From positions 16,062,164-16,126,163 of the forward strand of contig CM049315.1 in the NCBI GenBank assembly GCA_026874595.1: DNA of 64,000 nucleotides. Direction: 5' to 3'. This stretch comes from Sipunculus nudus. Lineage: Eukaryota > Annelida > Sipuncula > Golfingiida > Sipunculidae. The translations under genes and the position numbers were made by a program. Below, in pieces: positions 59,201 to 64,000 of this stretch (its first letter is position 1; each line of letters starts with the position of its first letter). Below the pieces are notes generated by a model that saw only the letters and a program-made list of their open reading frames with translations, had not been told where the DNA came from and did no database searches.

Positions 59201-62200
59201 TCCAAGTTCATATCTCGGGAATCCTTCGACCAATCAGGGAACAAATTTTTACACAAATGTAGCCCTTGAATAGCTTAATAACATACACAAAAATGGTGGC
59301 GCCACCTGCAGCCATTTTGGCACAGCGTCCATCTGTTTGTCTGCCATGGGTTTATATCACTCATATCTCTGCAGTGGTTTGACCAAATTACCTGAAATTT
59401 GGCATGCGAATACATCCCGCATAGCTTTCTTGATTTTATGACAGGTGGCGCCACCTACATTCGCGTTCACGCTGCAGACATTAATGCTTATATCTCCTAA
59501 CTCGTTTGACCAATCAGGACAAAAAAATTTACACAAATGTAGCCCTTGGATATCTTTATAACATACACAAAAATGGTGGCGCCACCTGCAGCCATTTTTG
59601 CACAGCGTCCATCTGTTTGTCTGCTGTTGGATAAAATCACTCATATCTCTGCAGTGGTTTGACTTTTCCACATGAAATTTTGCATGTGTATACATCTTGG
59701 ATAGTTTCTCGTTCAAATTACAGGTGGCGCCACCTACAATCATGTTTATGTGGCAGACATCCATTCTCATATGTAACACATGTAACTCTATTTCCCCTTG
59801 CCACTCAATCCATGCCTCACTTTACCCGTCCTTCTCTGATTTTGGCGGATACACGTAGTCGCTTGTCGACTACCCGTATTCTAGTTAGGGTGTTAAACCA
59901 TGAAACCAGGTTATCTTTAGGCTGTCAGCCACTAAGTCAAAGATTTCTATGGTATCACCTCAAAAATGTATTGTTTTAAAGTAAAACAACTACCTTTGAT
60001 ATGGTGATTTTTGACTTCACAAACTTATTTCAGAACTTGATGAGATTGATAGGGATGCTATGTCAGTGTTTTTCACAAAGCTGACATGTTTATTCAGCCA
60101 AATTTTACCTTGATTCCACTAGCTGTCATTAATGCACAAAAAAACTTGTCTACTCTTGTCAGAGATATGAAACAGATGGGACACTAAGGAGTGAATAGCA
60201 TTAAAACTGAACCTTGTGCTGTAAACAAGCATCAACAGATAGCCAGTTACCCTGACCTTTTAGTATGATGTACAAGTCTGTTTACTCACTCAATATTTTA
60301 AGAATATATTCTTTACAGCAGATTTCACAGTGATATAGAAGATAAATAGAATAATTGATAAATAATCCATTGTTTCTTTCTTTCTTTCAGTCATTGAACA
60401 TGATTCTACAACCAGTTTCATTCACTATTCCTAATATGGTCTAACTTTAAGATAAATTAACTGTTGGATGGGTTTTCGGTAAAGGGATTCTATCCGTTGA
60501 ATCCAGGCATGCTACTTTAAGTGAACTCTTGACTTATGATACAGACAATGATGGACATAAGAGGCGCAGTTATGTAATAATAAGTAGGATTTTTTTTTAT
60601 GGTGATTTGAAAAAAAAATATATAATGGAAATTCAATATATCCTTTTATATATCTGTAAATTATTGTATGTTAGACCCCTTTTAGAACATTTTTTGTTCC
60701 TAACTTTATTTCTGAATATCTCAAACCTGTGTCACATCATTCCTACCCCTCCCCCTCCCCCTCCCACTCTCCCCCAACCCTCAGAACTTTTACTTGTGTG
60801 TGCAGTTTAAATTGTTGAATTTGAAGAACACTTTAATTAACTTGTGAATGAACATTATTAAAACAGTTTTGAAATCTGGATCAAGTGTTCACTCAGGAAA
60901 TCAAACAGCGTGTCCAAGGCCTCAGGACACATATGCCTTCAAAGACATTGTGTTAATATGTAAATGTAAATGCACAGTTCAGACAGAATCCAAATTAAAT
61001 CCGTATTTCAATTGAATAATTCCTAAATATATGTGAATTTTTATTTTCATTTGATGAATTATTCATTTCCCATAACATTCTGATGGATTTATTATGAATT
61101 GCAGTGCCCAGCAAGAAGACCAGGTGAAGGTACGAGATGACAAGATCACCGAGCTTGAGTCGAGTCTTAAGATGTTGCAGCAGGATTATGACGACAACAA
61201 CCAGAACTGGAAAGAGAAGGTAAACTTTGCTAGTTTTAACTTCTGTCTGGTTGTATGGTATGTTCTTTTTGGAGATCATGGCTTTGAGTTTATGTGTCCA
61301 TTAGGTTTAGAAGATGCAGAAAAACAGTTTCATATATGTCAAAAGAACTTCACAATCAAGTGCACGCACAGGAATATACTGAGGACTGGCCAAGAAACCT
61401 GAATATATTCTTATATACTGTGGTTGTCTTTTTGTTCACAAGGGTTTTTCGCAAATTCTCAATATTCACGAAAGAGTAATTACTACCCAAAAAAACCCTT
61501 CGTGAATGAGAGGTCCCGTCATCAAAGGCAAAGTTGAAAAGTGAAAGGTTGACATTATGAATAAAAATAGATTGTGTATGTCAAAAGATTGATATTTTAA
61601 ATGATATTAGATCTTTCCAAAGTCTGACATTAACGAACAATATTTTTTTACAATAAGATTTAGTCCACATAATATTTGATTTAATTAATTCACATAATAA
61701 TGGTTATACTCTGTGTATCAGTCTTTTGTTTTGTGAGATTGCTAAAATGGGACCCTAGTGAAACATTTTAAAGTGAAAATCTCAAAATTGAAAACAGCCT
61801 GAATATGAAGCCATCCACAGTATATGACATCTCACACCCACACCTCTGGAGCTATAATGCTGTTACACAAAGTGTATAAACATTATATATTTTTCAGCAT
61901 GAAGCTGTCCAGCTGAGTCTGGATGAGGCACAGCGAGAGTTACACAGTGTCATGATGGAACGAGATGAAGCTATCCGCAGAGAGGGAGTGCTCGAGTCAC
62001 GCCTCAATGATAACCAGGTCAGTTGGACTGATGTGGAGGCTCCTCTCTCTAGCATCTTAAAGAAAAAATGTTGATCTATGAACAAATCTACAGAGATTCA
62101 TTAAATGACTAATTATAAAGCATTACTAGCCTTTTACCTATTCTTGCATTAGGACATTTGCATGTGACTTTGTTGTGGGACAGGTTTTCCATGGGCTGAG

Positions 62201-63848
62201 TTTACCCTTTGGATACACACAGTTGCTGTAGTTTCTGATAGATGGCACTGTAATAGATTCTTTGGGATATATTGTTAATTGCTCAGCATTTATGGGGAAA
62301 ATATGAAAATTGCAGCCCCTTAGGACTCACTTGGCATCATTCCTTACGGTTCAAGGCCAAAAACCTGCATTTTTAAATCATGGCCACAGAGAAGCTGTGT
62401 GACAATGATATACTGCCACCCTGCCAATTTAAATATAGATGTCTAAACCAAGAAATAAAATTATATCTTATGTTATATTTTCTTATCATATCATTATCTT
62501 CATCCACATTCAGTTGTCAATACCAGCTACAGTCCGTGGACCTATCCTATAATAAAGGGTTTGGTTTTAGTGTTGTCTTGTTTAACATTTATAACTTATT
62601 GCCATAAAGTCATCCAGGACCAAAAATAATAGTCATGTTATGAGAGTGAGTGCTCCCTAGGGCTGTAAATTGTCTAATTATGCATCAGTGCACCAATACT
62701 GTAAATTCTTCATCTTAAGCCGTGGCTTGAAATAGAAAACAAAGAGCTTTATAACTTTCAAATAGTGATTGAACCCTCACTGCTTTTAAATGGCTTTGAA
62801 TGGAAGATTCTCTTGAATTCATCATTGTGGTATGGATTTATATGGTTGATAATGCGTAGTTGACGGCCATCCTCGAGAGGAAATAGACTGACAGGCTGAT
62901 TGGAGTGAACAATATTCTAGATCTGATGTATACAAATAACTGATAAATTCTGTCATGTTCATAATCCTTAATGATGAATTCTTTAGATAAAGTCTGAGAA
63001 CCTAATATTGGACAGGATTTTGCCAGTTTGAATGACTGACATCCAGTGCCATGTTGTACAAGGTCCATCACCTAATTATGTCAAACCCTCATGCAATTTA
63101 GGTACATATGTGGATGTATCATTCAATAAAATATTTTTACTTGGTGTTTTTTTATCTCCTATATGTTCTCCTTTAGATAATATTTATAAACCAATGAAGA
63201 TGTATGATATTTTATTATACAATGAAGACATCCATCAAATGCAATGCTGCATTTTTCACTGTATGTGCAGCTCACCTGCGAACTGTGAAATTAATTACAG
63301 CTGAAATTATGCTCCAGTTAATCATTTGTAAATGATGATACGGAGAGAAATGTCATACCACTGGGTGCGTAAGGGTCTTTGAAAGTGCTTGAAAGTAGAA
63401 CTCTATAGCAGAGCTATTTTCAGCTACTCTTGCATTTTACAGTTCTCCTATAAGCATATATTGTCAAGTGCTGGTCTACCCTTGATCTTCATTGTGAAAT
63501 CTTGGTAATTCTAGGATTATTGTGATCTTTTTTAAGTACTGCATATTTTTAAGGGGAGACCTATATATGTTTTTTCAGTTGAAAAAAAAACAAAGCCATT
63601 CTGTTTATTCTTATGTTAGTCTGTTTAAATTTAAAATGATTATGTTCCAGTTGATAATCAAGAGGCTTGAGACTGACCTTGACATTGAGAAAGGTCGGAC
63701 AGAGAAATGGACGAGTCAGGATGCAGACGCTCACCAGCGGGAAGACATAATGAAAATCCGGCTGCGAGAGAAGGATGAGCGCATCGTGCAGCTGGAGCAG
63801 ATGCTGAGTTCTGTCAAACAGGAGTGTGAACTTCAGCTTCACCAAAAA
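30455..63848 (+). CDS. CCDC158: CCDC158-like coiled-coil protein, N-terminal part in 13 exons, runs past the right edge
   Basis: Join 30463-30592, 47952-47995, 48879-48949, 49566-49703, 50411-50480, 51790-51899, 52329-52419, 52956-53192, 56761-56837, 58175-58285, 61105-61219, 61898-62017, 63651-63848: 504 codons, all phases consistent and free of stops. Human CCDC158 has about 1100 residues. The match runs in order: [20 protein letters not shown] (human EKQKFYLRQSVIDLQTKLQE), [12 protein letters not shown], then [20 protein letters not shown] (human RNMEVQRLEALLKALKSE). From about residue 130 on it is nearly all heptad coiled coil; residues 1-130 are Ser/Thr-richer. The molecular function of CCDC158 is not established to my knowledge. 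The exon opens at 30455 without a stop before the ATG, so the start is likely but not certain. Small exons could have been missed in the 17-kb intron. Confidence 0.85.
30463..30592 (+). CDS. CCDC158: CCDC158 coding exon 1
   Basis: Residues 1-43 plus 1 base, starting [14 protein letters not shown] and continuing as a helix ([19 protein letters not shown]). Acceptor TTTTTTCCAG at 30454, donor ACAG|GTAAGA. Joins exon 2 in phase 1. The exon tail and donor are repeated downstream. Confidence 0.75.
30567..30786 (+). repeat. 44-bp minisatellite made from the exon 1 end and splice donor
   Basis: Exactly five units of 44 bases begin at 30567, 30611, 30655, 30699 and 30743. Each unit is CAGTAACCTAGGAAACAG, then (T/C)CTAACAG, then GTAAGAACATTAAGCTTA or variants. 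The first 26 bases of unit 1 are coding. The donor GT is kept in units 1, 3 and 5 (30593, 30681, 30769) and lost in 2 and 4. Reading through the true donor meets TGA within unit 2. Confidence 0.95.
30900..31097. mobile_element. TTAA-target MITE, copy 3 (partial)
   Basis: Right end ATGGTCCT|TTAA at 31097, with the inner phrase GGATGGTTTTGTTGGGAAACA as in copy 2. The left end is not clear. Confidence 0.35.
32671..33169. mobile_element. hAT-like MITE
   Basis: The inverted ends are CAGGGTTTGTACT and, on the other strand, CAGAGTTCATACTCACC, followed inside by CCTGGAAAACCTGGAAA words. ATAACT flanks both sides (32665-32670 and 33170-33175), which may be what is left of an 8-bp target duplication. 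Confidence 0.55.
34251..34713. mobile_element. TTAA-target MITE (piggyBac-like), copy 4
   Basis: TTAA|AGGGGCCAAATCACC at the left and GGTGAATGGGCACCT|TTAA at the right: inverted ends with the TTAA duplication intact at 34247-34250 and 34714-34717. Confidence 0.65.
35221..36866. repeat. 30-bp minisatellite, interrupted by a MITE
   Basis: The consensus unit is CATGACTAGTGTCCACAAGA followed by CAGYGGTCTA, 30 bases. About a dozen units lie left of the MITE (35221-35604) and about twenty right of it (36226-36866), the last six more diverged. Because 30 is a multiple of 3 and the unit lacks stops, long reading frames appear on both strands ([10 protein letters not shown]-type on minus, VHKTIVYMT-type on plus). 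There is no splice, start or homology support for a protein. Confidence 0.95.
35605..36225. mobile_element. TA-target MITE inserted in the minisatellite
   Basis: The inverted ends TAGTCCGTTCC(T/A)GTACCCC, continuing TGTC(C/A)ACCTG, match at 27 of 29 positions. The inner side has TTTTCGCGATTAT at both ends. It split a unit CATGAC-TA-GTGTCC, duplicating TA (35603-35604 and 36226-36227), so the empty site can be read from the neighbouring units. 621 bp, non-coding, with TGACGTCATCA inside near 35974. Tc1/mariner-like by target. Confidence 0.88.
37768..39742. mobile_element. Pogo/mariner-like non-autonomous element
   Basis: TA|CCGTAAAAGTCGTTGCAG, continuing AAGTCGC, at the left is repeated inverted and perfect at the right (GCGACTTCTGCAACGACTTT then TACGG|TA). 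TA flanks both ends. AAGTCGCACCC words occur near both ends, as in widespread animal repeats with AAGTCGCACC motifs. 1975 bp; no transposase frame recognised. The inside near 38910 has GCCGCCATATTG, close to a YY1-type site. Confidence 0.8.
39745..41030. other. CCDC158 intron 1, unremarkable stretch
   Basis: No gene or ordered repeat seen, except a short GACA-rich run near 40605-40640. Confidence 0.5.
41031..42180 (+). mobile_element. HINE-like repeat, AGCTCAGCTGA family, copy 1
   Basis: Starts TTTTAGCTCAGCTGAC, then CTATAGCGATGGGTCTTTGT, a CCGGCCGGCCGTTAGC stretch, a G run, and tandem blocks of about 140-190 bp with AGGTCACAAGGTCAAAGG and TCAAGGTCACAG. The 3' hairpin end seen in copies 2-4 is not recognisable here, so the right limit is approximate. 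Confidence 0.6.
42872..43376 (+). mobile_element. HINE-like repeat, AGCTCAGCTGA family, copy 2
   Basis: Starts TTTTAGCTCAGCTGAC and ends CAGCTGAGCGTCATGACCC then ATGGGTCACTTGTT. The inverted pair AGCTCAGCTG / CAGCTGAGC plus the hairpin GACCCATGGGTC just before the end fits the layout of Helentron-associated elements (subterminal inverted repeats, then a 3' stem-loop). Confidence 0.65.
43593..45469 (+). mobile_element. HINE-like repeat, second family (GCTAATGCGA)
   Basis: Starts TTTTTAGCGAGTCTGTGAG. The 9-bp inverted pair CTAATGCGA (43612-43620) and TCGCATTAG (45445-45453) is followed by the stem-loop AGGCCT-GT-AGGCCT and the end CTTGTT. The inside has recurring blocks (TTTTTGGCTGAGTTA, AAATGGTnCCAGTT, GACTGGTGGCACCACC at 45249) and a local tandem of CAGGTCAAGAGTTCACTCAG between 44640 and 44970. 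No protein. Confidence 0.65.
46833..47425. mobile_element. PIF/Harbinger-like MITE with TTA target
   Basis: The inverted ends AGCTACGATTCCCTTTAC and, on the other strand, AGCTATGATTCCTTTTAC extend with GGTTGC and GGC words. TTA flanks both sides (46830-46832 and 47426-47428). A (TA)n tract expanded inside it. Confidence 0.75.
47231..47284. repeat. (TA)n microsatellite
   Basis: About 27 TA dinucleotides inside the TTA-target MITE. Confidence 0.95.
47496..47886. mobile_element. TA-target MITE, family CTGTGGTTG, copy 2 (decayed)
   Basis: The left CTGTTGTTGCCATTTTGTTT and the right GAATATGAAGCCAACTTCA match the 8900 copy, but nearly every TCGCGA word has become TTGCAA or TCATGA, so this is an old copy. 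It lies just before CCDC158 exon 2. Confidence 0.65.
47952..47995 (+). CDS. CCDC158: CCDC158 coding exon 2
   Basis: Residues 44-58 ([14 protein letters not shown] after a split Gly). Acceptor TTTACTTTTAG, donor CAG|GTATGA. 44 bases; short and without strong family similarity, so supported by splice sites and phase only. Confidence 0.65.
48879..48949 (+). CDS. CCDC158: CCDC158 coding exon 3
   Basis: Residues 59-81 plus 2 bases ([16 protein letters not shown]). Acceptor ATGTCAGCAGTCAG; this AG is chosen because the preceding one breaks the frame. Donor CAG|GTAAAG. Confidence 0.75.
49566..49703 (+). CDS. CCDC158: CCDC158 coding exon 4
   Basis: Residues 82-127 plus 2 bases: [20 protein letters not shown] then a Ser/Leu/Pro-rich linker. 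Acceptor TTTCCAG, donor CACT|GTGAGC. Confidence 0.85.
50411..50480 (+). CDS. CCDC158: CCDC158 coding exon 5
   Basis: Residues 128-151 ([20 protein letters not shown]), the start of the main coiled coil. A second GAG|GTCAGG identical to the true donor lies 21 bases upstream (50459/50460). Confidence 0.88.
50740..51715. repeat. 36-bp GATA-rich minisatellite
   Basis: About 28 units of TGATGATAGAGATATGAC + TTTGTATCATGGTGTATC, with 33-base variants lacking a TTT. Most units are kept closely similar. Because most lengths are multiples of 3, frames stay open on both strands (for example minus 51216-51707); none is a gene. It sits in the intron between CCDC158 exons 5 and 6. Confidence 0.95.
51790..51899 (+). 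CDS. CCDC158: CCDC158 coding exon 6
   Basis: Residues 152-187 plus 2 bases: [20 protein letters not shown], the segment most like human CCDC158. Donor ATGAA|GTAGGT. Confidence 0.92.
52329..52419 (+). CDS. CCDC158: CCDC158 coding exon 7
   Basis: Residues 188-218 ([18 protein letters not shown]), in register with human LRNQLQNTVHELEAAK. Donor AAG|GTCAGG. A G run of 10 lies just downstream in the intron. Confidence 0.9.
52956..53192 (+). CDS. CCDC158: CCDC158 coding exon 8
   Basis: Residues 219-297, the largest exon (79 codons). Coiled coil, then a Ser-rich break ([12 protein letters not shown]), then [16 protein letters not shown]; human has the same order with the break near SMSTLHFRSLGS and then LRELDTEISYLKG. 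Confidence 0.92.
53445..54020 (+). mobile_element. HINE-like repeat, AGCTCAGCTGA family, copy 3
   Basis: Starts TTTTAGCTCAGCTGAC, ends CAGCTGAGTGTCAAGACCC then ATGTGTGCCTTGTT. Contains CTGGTGGCGCCACCTA (53767) and GGTCAAGGTCAC boxes. Confidence 0.65.
54072..56710 (+). mobile_element. HINE-like repeat, AGCTCAGCTGA family, copy 4 (long)
   Basis: Starts TTTTTAGCTCAGCTGAC with a run of GTCCGTCTGTCTGTCCGTCC, ends CAGCTGAGCGCCGTGACCC then ATGGGTCCCTTGTT at 56710. It has an internal direct duplication: CCAAAATC(T/C)CCTACCATGCC at 54240 and 54930, and TTTTGCCCAA(G/C)TTTGACCATGG at 54664 and 55336, about 680 bp apart. It follows copy 3 head to tail. Confidence 0.65.
56761..56837 (+). CDS. CCDC158: CCDC158 coding exon 9
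   Basis: Residues 298-322 plus 2 bases ([20 protein letters not shown]). Acceptor GCTTTCAG, donor GATAG|GTATGC. Confidence 0.9.
57599..57775. repeat. 58/59-bp triplicate with paired inverted CCAAT boxes
   Basis: Units start at 57599, 57658 and 57716. Each begins TGATTGGTT and, 20-30 bases on, has (A/G)CCAATA on the same strand, that is an inverted CCAAT followed by a direct CCAAT. The rest of the unit is poorly conserved. Confidence 0.75.
58175..58285 (+). CDS. CCDC158: CCDC158 coding exon 10
   Basis: Residues 323-359 plus 2 bases ([29 protein letters not shown]), in register with human ISEHEVEITGLTEKAS..QANSIQSQLE. Acceptor GTGTCTAG, donor TCCA|GTAAGA. The donor starts a tandem array. Confidence 0.92.
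58284..58616 (+). repeat. About 30-bp degenerate array starting at the exon 10 donor
   Basis: The exon-terminal CA plus donor gives the first unit, CAGTAAGAAACCAGTCATAC. Later units read CAGTAAAACAAGAAACCAGT followed by CATACGTAAG, then CAGTCAAAACAAGAAACCAG, with a variant unit carrying TTTTAGGCTGCAAAACAAAG. About ten units, decaying rightward. Confidence 0.85.
58690..59885 (+). mobile_element. HINE/Helitron-like element carrying a GGTGGCGCCACC array
   Basis: The perfect 14-bp inverted pair TGTATCCGCCAAAA (58699-58712) / TTTTGGCGGATACA (59840-59853) lies near the ends. Right after it comes the hairpin GTAGTCG-CTTGT-CGACTAC (59855-59873) and then CCGTATT-CTAGT|T, the Helitron-type 3' end (hairpin, then CTRRT). 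Between lies a tandem array of about 280 bp per full unit, with the 12-bp perfect palindrome GGTGGCGCCACC at 59015, 59164, 59295, 59444, 59575 and 59723. It is CpG-rich (CCGCCGCCGCCGCGG near 58750) and so young. No Rep/helicase frame, so non-autonomous. Confidence 0.75.
61105..61219 (+). CDS. CCDC158: CCDC158 coding exon 11
   Basis: Residues 360-398 ([20 protein letters not shown]). Acceptor TGAATTGCAG, donor AAG|GTAAAC. Preceding intron sequence 59886-61100 shows nothing further. Confidence 0.9.
61418..61820. mobile_element. TA-target MITE, family CTGTGGTTG, copy 3
   Basis: TATA|CTGTGGTTGTCTTTTTGTTC at the left and GAATATGAAGCCATCCACAG|TATA at the right. TCGCGA words are reduced to TTCGCAA/TTCACGA, so it is intermediate in age between copies 1 and 2. 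Located between exons 11 and 12. Confidence 0.8.
61898..62017 (+). CDS. CCDC158: CCDC158 coding exon 12
   Basis: Residues 399-438 ([20 protein letters not shown]), human NSELTEARTERDQFSQESG region. Donor CAG|GTCAGT. Confidence 0.92.
62018..63650. other. CCDC158 intron 12
   Basis: AT-rich intron with no repeat or RNA that I can name. Confidence 0.6.
63651..63848 (+). CDS. CCDC158: CCDC158 coding exon 13, last in window
   Basis: Residues 439-504. Ends with [20 protein letters not shown], aligning with human ...NMEVQRLEALLKALKSEC. Donor AAA|GTAAGC. The remaining half of the protein should lie to the right of the window. Confidence 0.93.
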
Positions 63849-64000
63849 GTAAGCAAGTAAAAAACTTGAAAACACTGGCACCAACTAGTGGACTGTACAG
63901 GCAGCTCAGAATTGTCACACTGCATGGACTCTGACTCACAATAGTAGGACTCAGCTGTTTAGGGTTCATAGGTGTCACAGAATTCTCCACAGCTTCTATA

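Overview
The window looks like nuclear DNA from an invertebrate, most likely a mollusc and perhaps a bivalve. It is AT-rich, its genes are cut into short GT-AG exons, and transposon relics are very dense. Several relics have the build of the Helentron-associated (HINE/Pearl-like) repeats known from bivalves, with GTCCGTC runs and GGTCAAGGTCA boxes. The mollusc call is inference; no marker gene fixes the species.

Two protein genes are supported, both on the + strand. Gene 1 (coding exons 10310-19050) is a complete ELMO-domain protein of the ELMOD1/2 type: 7 exons and 305 residues, with the ELMOD GAP motif including its arginine. Gene 2 (30463 to beyond the right edge) is the N-terminal 504 residues, in 13 exons, of the coiled-coil protein CCDC158. 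All exon phases join without conflict. One ELMOD intron uses a GC donor. CCDC158 intron 1 is 17.4 kb.

Region by region: 1-500 holds a decayed LINE ORF1 (minus). 1370-4965 is a stack of nested DNA elements, inside which sits a tiny LTR element with tRNA-like LTRs (3214-3627). 5030-6015 holds a duplicated segment, a MITE and a possible ELMOD promoter. 7409-9722 is a complete non-autonomous hAT-like element with an 8-bp target duplication and another MITE inside it. 10310-19050 is ELMOD. 19051-30454 is intergenic, with old repeats and a Mutator-like foldback element (26110-27945). 30455-63848 is CCDC158, whose introns carry a 30-bp minisatellite interrupted by a TA-target MITE, a pogo-like element, Helentron-like elements, a 36-bp GATA-rich minisatellite and a tandem array built on the palindrome GGTGGCGCCACC.

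The most unusual signal is that three of the 19 splice donors visible here (ELMOD exon 4, CCDC158 exons 1 and 10) are the first unit of a tandem repeat running into the intron. In two cases the repeat copies the exon tail and donor several times, leaving rows of decoy donors. The other strong observation is the miniature LTR element with a tRNA-Pro-like primer site and pol III-like A and B boxes. No new protein-coding system was found.
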